From positions 6,968 to 70,967 of the forward strand of contig DASYHP010000036.1 in the NCBI GenBank assembly GCA_035998495.1: a DNA stretch of 64,000 bases, read 5' to 3'. Positions 33,963 through 41,672 of this stretch are shown here, in pieces. The stretch comes from Mesorhizobium_B sp035998495. GTDB taxonomy: Bacteria > Pseudomonadota > Alphaproteobacteria > Rhizobiales > Rhizobiaceae. Position 1 is the stretch's first letter. Each line of letters starts with the position of its first letter. The notes beneath the pieces were generated by a model that was not told where the DNA came from, did not search any database, and saw only the letters and a program-made list of their open reading frames with translations. Both the position numbers and the translations under genes were made by a program.

Positions 33963-34478
33963 TCACGCCTCGGCCTCCTTGAACAGGCCCACGCGCAGAT
34001 CGGAGGCGCGATAGATGGTTTCGCCGTCGGCTTTCAGCCAGCCGTCGCCGATCCCGAGCACGAGACGGCCGCGCATCACGCGCTTGAAGTCGACGCCATA
34101 CTCCACCAGCTTGTTGCTGGGCGTGACCATGCCCGTGAACTTCACTTCGCCCGTGGAAAGCGCCCGCCCTTTTCCGGGCTCGCCCAGCCAGCCCAGGAAG
34201 AAGCCGGCCATCTGCCACAGGGCGTCGAGGCCCAGGCAGCCCGGCATCACGGGATCGCGGATGAAATGGCAGGGGAAGAACCAGAGGTCGCGGTGGATGT
34301 CGAGCTCGGCGCGCACGAAGCCCTTGCCGAACTCGCCGCCCTCACTGCTGATCTCGGTGATCCGGTCGAACATCAGCATGGGCGGGTAGGGGAGCTGCGC
34401 ATTGCCCGGCCCGAACAGCTCGCCGCGGGCGCAGCTAAGCAGGTCTTCGTGGTTGAAGCTCGAACGAGGCTCCGTCAT
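33963..34478 (-). CDS. fabA: 3-hydroxydecanoyl-[ACP] dehydratase/isomerase FabA
   Basis: FabA dehydrates 3-hydroxydecanoyl-ACP and isomerises the product, starting anaerobic unsaturated fatty acid synthesis. The 171-residue protein matches the family length and contains FFPCHFIRDPVMPGCLG with the catalytic histidine, and LDALWQMAGFFLGWLG. The ATG at 34478 (MTEPRSSFN) is the natural start. It is first in the fabA-fabB-fabI operon and divergent from irr; the two share a 264-bp control region. Confidence 0.97.
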   Translation of the reverse strand: MTEPRSSFNHEDLLSCARGELFGPGNAQLPYPPMLMFDRITEISSEGGEFGKGFVRAELDIHRDLWFFPCHFIRDPVMPGCLGLDALWQMAGFFLGWLGEPGKGRALSTGEVKFTGMVTPSNKLVEYGVDFKRVMRGRLVLGIGDGWLKADGETIYRASDLRVGLFKEAEA

Positions 34479-34628
34479 CGCTGCCCTTTTTGCGCCTTTG
34501 CCCGATCCGTTCCAGAACAGGCCCAAGGCCTTGGTCTCGTCGCCACCATTTCGCCCCGCAAGCGCGCAAAGAGGGGAAACGGCGCGCAAAGCGATTAACG
34601 CGGCGGTTTGGCCGGGTCAACGGCGGTA

Positions 34629-34657
34629 TTGATCGGCCCGCGGGGCCGGAATATATG
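34629..34657 (+). promoter_or_regulatory. Candidate promoter of irr
   Basis: TTGATC (34629-34634) and TATATG (34652-34657) are separated by 17 bp in the fabA-irr divergent region, 85 bp before the irr start. A weaker TTGACC on the opposite strand (34620-34615) could belong to fabA. No iron-control box was identified with confidence. Confidence 0.45.
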
Positions 34658-34688
34658 GAAAACGGCTGTCCGGACCAGAGGCGGGCAT

Positions 34689-34733
34689 GCCGGCGAAGTG
34701 CTGGCCGGCGAACAGTTGGCCGGCCAAGAGCGG
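34689..34733 (+). repeat. Imperfect 15-bp tandem repeat, three copies, before irr
   Basis: Three 15-bp units beginning GCCGGC run head to tail (34689-34703, 34704-34718, 34719-34733); the third is the most diverged. They end 9 bp before the irr start codon and are in frame with irr, where they would read AGEVL-AGEQL-AGQER. They lie in the irr leader or in an unrecognised N-terminal extension. Confidence 0.6.
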
Positions 34734-34742
34734 GCGAGGTCG

Positions 34743-35174
34743 ATGACATCTGTCACAAGCGGTGACGCGGGCGAGGAGGCGACCGTCCGGCGCGTGCGCG
34801 ACGCGGGCCTGCGCCCCACGCGCCAGCGCGTTGCGCTGGCCGGTTTGCTGTTCGCCCAAGGCGACCGGCACCTTTCGGCCGAGGAGCTGCATGAGGAGGC
34901 GCTCGCCGCCGGCGTTCCCGTTTCGCTCGCGACCGTTTACAACTGCCTGCACCAGTTCACGGAAGCCGGGCTTCTGCGGATTTTGTCGGTGGAGGGCGCG
35001 CGCACCTATTTCGACACCAACACGTCGGACCACCATCACTTCTTCGTGGAAGGCGAGAACCGGGTCTATGACATCGCGGAGGGCCCGGTGCAGGTGCTGA
35101 ACCTGCCGGAGCCGCCCGAAGGCATGGAGATCGCCAATGTGGACGTCGTGGTGCGCCTGAGACCGCGGCGTTGA
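34743..35174 (+). CDS. irr: Fur-family iron response regulator Irr
   Basis: A 143-residue Fur-superfamily regulator. The winged-helix part has RDAGLRPTRQRVALAGLLF and SLATVYNCLHQFTEAGLL; the dimer/metal part has DTNTSDHHHFFVEGENRVYDI, whose HHH and context distinguish Irr from Fur, Mur and Zur. Irr controls haem and iron genes under iron limitation and is degraded or inactivated through haem. The cysteine-containing N-terminal haem motif of Bradyrhizobium Irr is not present. The location next to fabA is conserved in rhizobia. The next gene overlaps as TTGA. Confidence 0.93.
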   Translation: MTSVTSGDAGEEATVRRVRDAGLRPTRQRVALAGLLFAQGDRHLSAEELHEEALAAGVPVSLATVYNCLHQFTEAGLLRILSVEGARTYFDTNTSDHHHFFVEGENRVYDIAEGPVQVLNLPEPPEGMEIANVDVVVRLRPRR

Positions 35175-35566
35175 CATCCTCGCCGACGCGGGCGCTTGAA
35201 GCCCTGGTGCGGCTGGAATGGGTGGGCGCGGCGCTGGCGGGCCTCGCCCTGTTCGGCTGGCTCGGCGGGTCGTGGTGGCTGTTCGCGCTTCTGATCCTCG
35301 CGCCCGACCTTTCGATGCTCTTCTATCTTGCCGGGCCGCGCGCGGGGGCCACCGCATACAACGCGGCGCACACTCTTCTCGGCCCCCTGGCCGCCCTGGC
35401 CAGCGAGCTTGTGGGTTTCCCCCTTGGAGCCGAGATCGCGCTGGTCTGGCTCGCGCATATCGCCGCGGATCGTGCGCTCGGCTATGGGCTGAAGCGCTCA
35501 AGCGGCTTCCGGGACACCCATCTGGGGCGCCTTGGACCCGGCGAAACCCGCATCAATCCTCGATGA
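35171..35566 (+). CDS. DUF4260 family membrane protein
   Basis: A 131-residue protein with about three hydrophobic helices, beginning with RLEWVGAALAGLALFGWLGG and ending in LKRSSGFRDTHLG, a pattern I recognise as DUF4260. Function unknown. A TTG start overlaps the irr stop as TTGA, so it appears to be translated together with irr; a GTG at 35207 is the alternative start. It overlaps the 3' end of the convergent SH3 gene by 14 bp. Confidence 0.82.
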   Translation: MTSSPTRALEALVRLEWVGAALAGLALFGWLGGSWWLFALLILAPDLSMLFYLAGPRAGATAYNAAHTLLGPLAALASELVGFPLGAEIALVWLAHIAADRALGYGLKRSSGFRDTHLGRLGPGETRINPR

Positions 35567-36146
35567 GCTCGCCGGGATAGGCGCCCCAGACCAGGCTTTG
35601 CTGGACGAAGCCGGCATATGTCCCGCTGTCGGGATCGCGAAACGTCATCTTGCACCAGTCGCCGTCGCAGGCTTCGATGGACCCCACCGCGCCCGGCTCG
35701 ACAAAGGCGATCGCCGCGGCTTCGGGCTGGGGTTTTGCGAGAAGGGAAACGCGCACATCCTTGCCGCGCTGCCACGGCGCCGCGATGGCCGTGCGCTTTC
35801 CGGAAAGCAGCGCCTGGTTGATCCAGCCCTCGGCCCCGTCGGGGTCGCGCACCCGCCGCCAGTTGTCGTATTCCTGGATGATCTCCATGGGCAGGCCGGG
35901 CTTCAGGTAGAGCCAATCGACGGGGTAACCCAGGCCGGGGCCGATCCGCGAGTTGACGCGGCCCGAGCGCAGCGACACGAATCGCGGCAAGGGAAGGCCG
36001 CTGCCGCGCTGAGGGTTCGCGACCTGGCCTGCCGCAGCGGTCTGGACCTCCTCGGCCTGCGCAAGGCGGACAGGCGAGAGCGCCAGCGCAAGCGTGGCCG
36101 TCAGAAGCCAACCGCAAGCCAGCCTGCAAAAAGAATGTCTCGCCAT
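35553..36146 (-). CDS. Secreted bacterial SH3-domain protein
   Basis: A 197-residue exported protein. A signal peptide (residues 1-31, cleavage near RLAQA-EEV) is followed by two SH3b-like domains: one with LPRFVSLRSGRVNSRIGPGLGYPVDWLY, and a second with VRVSLLAKPQPEAAAIAFVEPGAVG. These domains usually bind peptidoglycan or act in the periplasm; the exact role is unknown. The start at 36146 directly precedes the basic and hydrophobic signal region. It is divergent from the 2-hydroxyacid dehydrogenase gene, a pairing I recall from other rhizobia. Confidence 0.85.
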   Translation of the reverse strand: MARHSFCRLACGWLLTATLALALSPVRLAQAEEVQTAAAGQVANPQRGSGLPLPRFVSLRSGRVNSRIGPGLGYPVDWLYLKPGLPMEIIQEYDNWRRVRDPDGAEGWINQALLSGKRTAIAAPWQRGKDVRVSLLAKPQPEAAAIAFVEPGAVGSIEACDGDWCKMTFRDPDSGTYAGFVQQSLVWGAYPGELIED

Positions 36147-36297
36147 GACTTGCCTCAACCGAGCAGGGGCGTTCTCTTGGGCCGCCGTTCGCCCCCAGGG
36201 CGCCTGTCGCCGCGGCCTGGGCGAGGCGGCCCATCACCGGATTGAATGATCGCCGGTCTTGGTTAAGGAGAGCTGAAGAGGCGGGGAGAAGGCGCTG

Positions 36298-37299
36298 ATG
36301 ACAGCCAAGAAACGGCCGCTTGTGGTGATCACCCGGAAGCTTCCGGACCAGATCGAAACCCGCATGCGCGAGCTGTTCGATGCAAGGCTCAACCTCGACG
36401 ATCGGCCCCTGGCGCAGCCCGAGCTCGTCGCCGCCGTGCGCGAAGCGGAGGTGCTGGTGCCGACGGTCACGGACCGGATCGACGCCGCGCTCATCGCGCA
36501 GGCCGGACCACAGCTCAAGCTCATCAGCAATTTCGGCAACGGGGTGGACAACATCGACGTGGCGGCGGCCGCCAAGCGCGGGATCACCGTCACCAACACG
36601 CCGAACGTGCTCAACGAAGACACCGCCGATATGACGGTGGCGCTGATCCTGGCCGTGCCGCGCCGGCTCGCCGAAGGGGCTGGGGTGCTGACAGGCGCGA
36701 GCCGCTGGGAAGGCTGGTCGCCGACCTGGATGCTCGGCCGGCGGATCTGGGGCAAGCGGCTGGGCATCGTCGGCATGGGCCGGATCGGCTCGGCGGTGGC
36801 CCGCCGGGCCAAGGCCTTCGGGCTCTCCATCCACTACCACAACCGCCGCCGGGCGGCGCCGGCGCTGGAGGAGGAGCTGGAAGCCACCTATTGGGAAAGC
36901 CTCGACCAGATGCTGGCGCGCATGGACATCATCTCGGTCAATTGCCCCTCGACGCCCGCGACCTTCCACCTTCTTTCGGCGCGCCGCTTGGCGCTTCTGC
37001 AGCCCACGGCCTATGTCGTGAACACGGCGCGCGGCGACATCATCGACGAGGATGCGCTGATCAAGCTCCTCCAGGAGGGGCGGCTGGCGGGGGCCGGGCT
37101 CGACGTGTTCCAGCACGAGCCGGCGGTCAATCCCAAGCTCGTCAGGCTCGCCAAAGCGGGCAAGGTGGTGATCCTGCCGCATATGGGCTCGGCCACGATG
37201 GAGGGCCGGCTCGACATGGGCGAGAAGGTGATCGTCAACATCCGCGCCTTCGTGGACGGCCACCGCCCGCCCGACCGCGTGCTGCCGGAGCGGGTGTGA
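36298..37299 (+). CDS. D-isomer-specific 2-hydroxyacid dehydrogenase (glyoxylate/hydroxypyruvate reductase-like)
   Basis: A 333-residue NAD(P)-dependent dehydrogenase. The Rossmann motif is GIVGMGRIGSAVARRAKAFG; catalytic arginine, glutamate and histidine lie in NTARGDIID, DVFQHEP and ILPHMGSAT. It resembles GyaR-type glyoxylate reductases of rhizobia. The real substrate cannot be assigned, though glyoxylate would fit with malate synthase G elsewhere in the window. A short hairpin lies 27 bp after the stop. Confidence 0.9.
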   Translation: MTAKKRPLVVITRKLPDQIETRMRELFDARLNLDDRPLAQPELVAAVREAEVLVPTVTDRIDAALIAQAGPQLKLISNFGNGVDNIDVAAAAKRGITVTNTPNVLNEDTADMTVALILAVPRRLAEGAGVLTGASRWEGWSPTWMLGRRIWGKRLGIVGMGRIGSAVARRAKAFGLSIHYHNRRRAAPALEEELEATYWESLDQMLARMDIISVNCPSTPATFHLLSARRLALLQPTAYVVNTARGDIIDEDALIKLLQEGRLAGAGLDVFQHEPAVNPKLVRLAKAGKVVILPHMGSATMEGRLDMGEKVIVNIRAFVDGHRPPDRVLPERV

Positions 37300-37325
37300 C
37301 GTGGCGTGATCGGCTTCTTGACCTA

Positions 37326-37342
37326 GGGCCTGTCGCAGGCCC
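37326..37342 (+). other. Short perfect hairpin after the dehydrogenase gene
   Basis: GGGCCTG (37326-37332) and CAGGCCC (37336-37342) form a 7-bp stem with a TCG loop. No T run follows, so it is at best a weak terminator separating the dehydrogenase from vapBC. Confidence 0.45.
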
Positions 37343-37343
37343 A

Positions 37344-37372
37344 TATCTAGAAAAGCTGTAAAGATCTAGAAC
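37344..37372 (+). promoter_or_regulatory. Candidate VapB operator
   Basis: Two ATCTAGA words (37345-37351 and 37364-37370), each containing the palindrome TCTAGA, lie 19 bp apart centre to centre, about two helical turns, just ahead of the vapB start at 37382. Such spacing suits a dimeric toxin-antitoxin autorepressor. Not tested. Confidence 0.45.
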
Positions 37373-37381
37373 GAGGCTCCA

Positions 37382-37639
37382 GTGGCCCTCAGCCTAAAGG
37401 ATCCCGAAACCGACCGGCTCGCTCGCGATGTTGCGCGGCTCACCGGCGAATCGCTCACCGAAGCCGTTCGTGTCGCTCTAGAGGAGCGGCTGAAGCGGGA
37501 GCGGCTGAAGCGGGGCAAAAACCCTGATCTGACCGCAAGGCTGGATGAGATTGTAAGACGGTTCTCGGCCCTGCCGGTGCTGGACCCGCGAACGCCTGAG
37601 GAAATCCTCGGCTACGATGAAAACGGCCTGCCTTCCTGA
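37382..37639 (+). CDS. vapB: VapB-type antitoxin
   Basis: An 85-residue antitoxin of the Rv0623-like type. It begins MALSLKDPETDRLARDVARLTGES, which fits a ribbon-helix-helix or related DNA-binding N terminus, followed by TEAVRVALEERLKRERLKRG and a toxin-binding tail. GTG start with GAGG eight bases upstream. Its stop overlaps the vapC start (TGATG). It should neutralise VapC and repress the operon. Confidence 0.88.
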   Translation: MALSLKDPETDRLARDVARLTGESLTEAVRVALEERLKRERLKRGKNPDLTARLDEIVRRFSALPVLDPRTPEEILGYDENGLPS

Positions 37640-38028
37640 TGGTGGTCGATTCCTCGGCCCTGATCGCTATCCTCGAAGGCGAGTCCGAGAGCCGAGCCTT
37701 TCGCGACTTGATTGTCGCTGCGGAAGTCTGCTCGATTTCATCGGCGACGATGTTCGAGACGTCGATGGTCGTTCTGGCACGCCAGGGCGAGGATGGGATG
37801 GCAGAACTGCGCGACTTCGTCCACGATGCGGCTATTGAGGTTGTGGCTTTCAACGCGCATCACGCCGAACTCGCGCTTGAAGCCTTCCGCCGGTTCGGCA
37901 AGGGCCGGCACCCTGCCGCGCTGAACTTCGGCGATTGCTTTTCCTACGCGCTGTCGCGCTCGACAGGCGAGCCTCTGTTGTTCAAGGGCGAGGATTTTTC
38001 GCGCACCGACATCAAGCCGGCGGCGTGA
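37639..38028 (+). CDS. vapC: VapC-type PIN-domain ribonuclease toxin
   Basis: A 129-residue PIN-domain toxin. The acidic metal-binding residues are visible: D4 in MVVDSSALIAIL, E in ISSATMFETSMVV, and D in LNFGDCFSYALS, with a further D in LLFKGEDFSRTDI. VapC proteins usually cleave tRNA or rRNA; the target is unknown here. It overlaps the 3' end of the convergent DUF126 gene by 17 bp. Confidence 0.92.
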   Translation: MVVDSSALIAILEGESESRAFRDLIVAAEVCSISSATMFETSMVVLARQGEDGMAELRDFVHDAAIEVVAFNAHHAELALEAFRRFGKGRHPAALNFGDCFSYALSRSTGEPLLFKGEDFSRTDIKPAA

Positions 38029-38449
38029 GAGGCGGGGCGGCTACGATGCAGCCGTCCTCGCCGACTCGGACGTGACGTCCGGCGAAAGCATTGAATTTCT
38101 CCCGCGGCGCCCGCACCGCGACCGGCGTTCCCCAACCCATCTCACGCGCCACGATCAGCCCCAGAAGCAGGATCGCGTCGGGCTCGTGCAGCACGAGCGC
38201 CGCCGGCGCGCGGCCGGCATGGACCAATTCGAGCAGCACGGCGGAAGCCGAGGACGAGCCGATCGTGCCGGGCAAGAACAGCACTTTTCCCGCAATGTTC
38301 CGCCCGTGCTCGGGATGGCGCACATCCGCAATGCCGCCGCTGCGCGGGTCCACCCCGCCCCAGAAGGAGAGGGGCGCGGAAAGCACCAGCGCCTCGCCCG
38401 CGCCGGGCGAGCCCGCCACCAGCACCTCGCTCTGCAGAAAGGCGGTCAT
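38012..38449 (-). CDS. Aconitase X small subunit (DUF126)
   Basis: A 145-residue swivelling-domain protein that pairs with the large aconitase X subunit. Visible segments are VLVAGSPGAGEALVLSAPLSFWGG, HPEHGRNIAGKVLFLPGTIGSSSAS (a conserved GSSS loop in this family) and the acidic-hydrophobic C-terminal region. AcnX enzymes include cis-3-hydroxy-L-proline dehydratase in bacteria and mevalonate 5-phosphate dehydratase in archaea. The start overlaps the large-subunit stop as ATGA. Confidence 0.88.
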   Translation of the reverse strand: MTAFLQSEVLVAGSPGAGEALVLSAPLSFWGGVDPRSGGIADVRHPEHGRNIAGKVLFLPGTIGSSSASAVLLELVHAGRAPAALVLHEPDAILLLGLIVAREMGWGTPVAVRAPREKFNAFAGRHVRVGEDGCIVAAPPLTPPA

Positions 38450-39702
38450 TCCGGCCTTCCGAAAACAGGCCGTCCGGCCACGGCGCTTTCCACGCATTGC
38501 TCCAGCGAGCCGTAAAGAACGGCATAGCCGGTGTTGCCCGGCGCGTATTGCGCGAATTTTCCGGAATTGGTCATCAGCACGCCGTCGGGCATCTCGCCCA
38601 GGATCGGCGTGACCACCACGCAGGTGTCGGCCACCACCACGACGCCCAGCCCCTCCAGCGCCCTCCTCCGCTTCTGCTTGTCGAGTTCGGCCACCACATG
38701 CCGGCCCGTGCATGCGTGAATCGGCGTCTTGAGCTTCCGGCCGGCCAGCAGGCGCTCCAGGCGCCCGAACTCGGCCAGGCTCAAATGCGGGCTGCCGATC
38801 GCCACCGCATCGATCCGGTCCGGCTTTTCGGTGGTAGAAAGTCTTGCCTGCGCGTCGCCAGCCATTTCGGGGGTGACGGCGATCACCGCCTCCGGCTCTT
38901 CACCTCCCAACGCGGCCTCGAGCCCCGGCGCCTCCGGCGTCACGCCGGCGATGTGGAACAGGCCCACCGCGCCGGTGGAGGCGGCGGCCGCGCCAAAAGC
39001 TTTCAGCCGATCCTCGTCGGGCGGCGCGGCGACGCCCGCCACCACGGCCACCGCCGCGCCCGCCTCGCGGCCGAGCAGGCTGCCGAGCACCGGCCAGGCG
39101 ATCTCGCTTGCGAGGAAGCCGGGCGGAAGTTCCGACACGTTGAAGACCAGTTTTGCGCGGCGGTTCTCGGGCCGGTGCAGGCCAAAGTCCGGCGCGCGGC
39201 CGGCGATGGCGCAGGCGATGTCCAGGAAATCGCCATAACGGTTGGTGCGCGCGCCGAGCACCGAGTTGCAGAAGACCACCGCGTTCGACTCGCCCCAGGC
39301 GACATCCGTGCCGAAGGCAGGGCGGTGGCCGGCCTGGTAGGGCGCGCAGGTCCAGGACGGCTCGCAGCCGAGTTTTTGATAGGCGTCCATCATGCGCCGC
39401 GCCATGCCGCGCCGCGGCTCGGACAGGCGCACGCGGGAGCACCCCAGAAGGTCGAGCGCGCCCACATTCAGCGTCGCGCGGACGGCGGCCTGCGCGCCGC
39501 CCTCCACCAGTTTCTCCGCGAACAGCGTGCCGGAGTCGCCATGGTAGAGCGCCCCGTCGATATGGGCCGAGGCGATGGGGATCAGCCGCGGCGCGGCGAG
39601 GAGCCGAGCGCTCTCGATCACGATGCGCATGGCTACGCCCGCGCCCGGCCCCCGCGCGCCTGCGGCTGTCGCCTGCTCTTCGGCGGAAAGCGCGACGCTC
39701 AT
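38446..39702 (-). CDS. Aconitase X catalytic (large) subunit
   Basis: A 418-residue AcnX (DUF521) catalytic subunit. Probable Fe-S cysteines lie in PSWTCAPYQAG, VVFCNSVLGARTNRYGD and VVVADTCVVVTP, and the substrate-region SAHIDGALYHGDSG is family-typical. In bacteria the two-subunit (type II) form is reported to dehydrate cis-3-hydroxy-L-proline; whether this one does is untested, and no proline-catabolic genes lie nearby. The ATG at 39702 overlaps the upstream moeB-like stop as ATGA, so the three genes are coupled. Confidence 0.88.
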   Translation of the reverse strand: MSVALSAEEQATAAGARGPGAGVAMRIVIESARLLAAPRLIPIASAHIDGALYHGDSGTLFAEKLVEGGAQAAVRATLNVGALDLLGCSRVRLSEPRRGMARRMMDAYQKLGCEPSWTCAPYQAGHRPAFGTDVAWGESNAVVFCNSVLGARTNRYGDFLDIACAIAGRAPDFGLHRPENRRAKLVFNVSELPPGFLASEIAWPVLGSLLGREAGAAVAVVAGVAAPPDEDRLKAFGAAAASTGAVGLFHIAGVTPEAPGLEAALGGEEPEAVIAVTPEMAGDAQARLSTTEKPDRIDAVAIGSPHLSLAEFGRLERLLAGRKLKTPIHACTGRHVVAELDKQKRRRALEGLGVVVVADTCVVVTPILGEMPDGVLMTNSGKFAQYAPGNTGYAVLYGSLEQCVESAVAGRPVFGRPE

Positions 39703-40454
39703 TCCTCGCGCCTCCGCCGACGGTAGCGGATGGTCTCGAACCGCGCCCAAAGCGCGTCGTAGAGCAAGACGCGCCCGACCAGCGGCTCGCCGATGCCCGT
39801 GATGAGCTTGATCACCTCCATGGCCTGCAGCGTTCCCATCACGCCGGTGAGCGCGCCCAACACGCCGGCTTCGGCGCAGGACGGCACGAGGCCGGCCGGG
39901 GGAGGGGCAGGGTGGAGGTCGCGCAGGCCCGGCAGTTTTTCGCCGTCCGGCCCGGCGGCATAGGGCATGAGAACGGTCAGCGAGCCGTCGAAACGCCCCA
40001 CCGCGGCATGGACCAGCGGCTTTTGCTCGCTCTCGCAGGCGTCGGCCAGGGCGTAGCGCGTCGAAAAATTGTCGGAGCCGTCCACCACCACGTCATAGTT
40101 TCGCACGAGCGCCGGCGCATTCTCCGCGTCGAGCCGCCTCCGGTGCTCCTCGACGGCGACATAGGGGTTCAGGCGGTGGATGGCGGCCGCGGCGCTCGCC
40201 GTCTTGAGCCGGCCCACATCCTCGGTCCCATGGATCACTTGGCGCTGGAGGTTGCTGAGCGACACGTGGTCGTCGTCCACGATCCCGAGGGCGCCCACGC
40301 CTGCCGCAGCGAGATAAAGCAGCGCGGGGCTGCCGAGCCCGCCCGCGCCCACCATCAGCACGCGCGCATTCTTGAGCCGCTGCTGGCCTGCCCCGCCGAC
40401 CTCCGGCAGGACGATGTGGCGGGCATAGCGTTCGAGTTCCTCTTCGCTCAGCAT
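39699..40454 (-). CDS. MoeB/ThiF-family adenylyltransferase
   Basis: A 251-residue E1-like enzyme that would adenylate the C terminus of a sulfur-carrier protein (MoaD or ThiS). It has the ATP-binding VGAGGLGSPALLYLAAAGVG, DDDHVSLSNLQRQVIH, and VPSCAEAGVLGALTGVMG. One zinc CxxC pair of E. coli MoeB is missing: the equivalent stretch reads LPGLRDLHPAPPP. From memory, rhizobial relatives share this loss, so it is probably not damage. It lies 12 bp after recF and overlaps the AcnX gene. Confidence 0.88.
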   Translation of the reverse strand: MLSEEELERYARHIVLPEVGGAGQQRLKNARVLMVGAGGLGSPALLYLAAAGVGALGIVDDDHVSLSNLQRQVIHGTEDVGRLKTASAAAAIHRLNPYVAVEEHRRRLDAENAPALVRNYDVVVDGSDNFSTRYALADACESEQKPLVHAAVGRFDGSLTVLMPYAAGPDGEKLPGLRDLHPAPPPAGLVPSCAEAGVLGALTGVMGTLQAMEVIKLITGIGEPLVGRVLLYDALWARFETIRYRRRRREE

Positions 40455-40466
40455 AGGAGAGTCTTA

Positions 40467-41654
40467 TCACAACCCGGCCAGAACATGGTCCGGCAGGGGC
40501 TGGACGATTCCGTCGCTCACCTGGAGAAATTGCGCCCGGCCTTTGAGGCTTGCGAACAGGCTTGCCTCCGTTCCCGTCATGAAGCTCTGGCAGCCGAGCT
40601 CGTCAAGGATGCCGAACAACGCCGCGCGCCGGCCGGCGTCGAGATGGGCGGCGATCTCGTCAAGCAGCAGCACCGGCACGGTGCCGGCGATTTCGCCCAC
40701 CAGCCGCGCATGCGAAAGCACGAGCCCGATCAGGAGCGCCTTCTGCTCGCCGGTCGAGCAGAGCTCGGCCGGCATCGCTTTGGGCTTGTGCGTCACAGCC
40801 AAGTCGGTGCGATGGGGCCCGTCCAGCGTTCGGCCGGCCTGGCGGTCGCGCTCGCGGTTGTCGCCAAGCGCACGGCGGAAATCCTCCTCCACGTCAACGG
40901 CCGGCCTCCCGGCGACCTCACCCTCCAGGATGCCGGCGAGCGAGATCCCCGACTGCGGGAAAGGCCCGTCGGAGGGTAGCCGCCCCACCATGGCTTCCAG
41001 GAGCCGCACGAGCTCCACGCGCGCGGCGGCGATCGCCGTTCCGGTTTCCGCCATCTGCGTCTCGATCGCTTCGAAGAAGGCGCGGTCGCGCGAGCCCTCG
41101 GCAAACAGCCGGTTGCGGCTGCGCATGGCCTTCTCATAGGCCAGCGCCCGCTGTCCATGGGCGGGGTGGATGGCCAGCGTGAGGCGGTCGAGGAAGCGGC
41201 GGCGCTCGGCGGCCGGCCCCGTGAACAGCGCGTCCATGGCGGGCGTCAGCCAGACCACGCGGAGAAGATCGAGAAGCGCGTCCGCGCCCCTCGCCGGCGC
41301 GCCGTTGACCCGTACTTTGCGCACGATTCCCTCGCCGTCCGGTCCTTCCGCCGCCACGCCTGCGCCGATCGTTCCGGTGCCGACCTCGATTGCGCCGTCA
41401 GGCGTTTCGAGCCGCGCATGAACCGCGAAGCCCGATGCGCCCACCCTGGCCACGTCGGCGTAAGGCGCGCGCCGAAGCCCGCGCCCCGGCGACAGAAACG
41501 ATACCGCTTCCAGAAGGTTGGTCTTGCCCGCCCCGTTCTCGCCAGTCAGCACCACTGCGCCGGGCGCAAGCTCCAGCGCGAGCCGCTTGTAGTTGCGGAA
41601 GTCCTGGAGCGTCAGCCGGCTCAGGTGCAGCGCGGCCGCGAACGCCTCCGACAC
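40467..41654 (-). CDS. recF: DNA replication and repair protein RecF
   Basis: A 395-residue SMC-like ATPase that helps load RecA at gaps and restart stalled forks. It has LTLQDFRNYKRLALELAPG at the N terminus, Walker A TGENGAGKTNLLEAVS, the signature region LCSTGEQKALLIGLVLSHA and Walker B VPVLLLDEIAAHLD. The gene follows dnaN by 18 bp on the minus strand in the classic dnaA-dnaN-recF order. Confidence 0.97.
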   Translation of the reverse strand: MSEAFAAALHLSRLTLQDFRNYKRLALELAPGAVVLTGENGAGKTNLLEAVSFLSPGRGLRRAPYADVARVGASGFAVHARLETPDGAIEVGTGTIGAGVAAEGPDGEGIVRKVRVNGAPARGADALLDLLRVVWLTPAMDALFTGPAAERRRFLDRLTLAIHPAHGQRALAYEKAMRSRNRLFAEGSRDRAFFEAIETQMAETGTAIAAARVELVRLLEAMVGRLPSDGPFPQSGISLAGILEGEVAGRPAVDVEEDFRRALGDNRERDRQAGRTLDGPHRTDLAVTHKPKAMPAELCSTGEQKALLIGLVLSHARLVGEIAGTVPVLLLDEIAAHLDAGRRAALFGILDELGCQSFMTGTEASLFASLKGRAQFLQVSDGIVQPLPDHVLAGL

Positions 41655-41672
41655 GGGGAGGGGGCGCCCGGC

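Noticed and set aside
35482..37344. 620-residue minus-strand frame opposite the hydroxyacid dehydrogenase
   Set aside because: The dehydrogenase on the plus strand has all catalytic residues; the antisense frame only looks protein-like in part where it passes into another gene's shadow.
39930..39960. Loss of the CxxC zinc motif in the MoeB-like protein as a sign of a broken gene
   Set aside because: From memory, rhizobial relatives have the same replacement, and all ATP-binding residues remain, so this is family variation.
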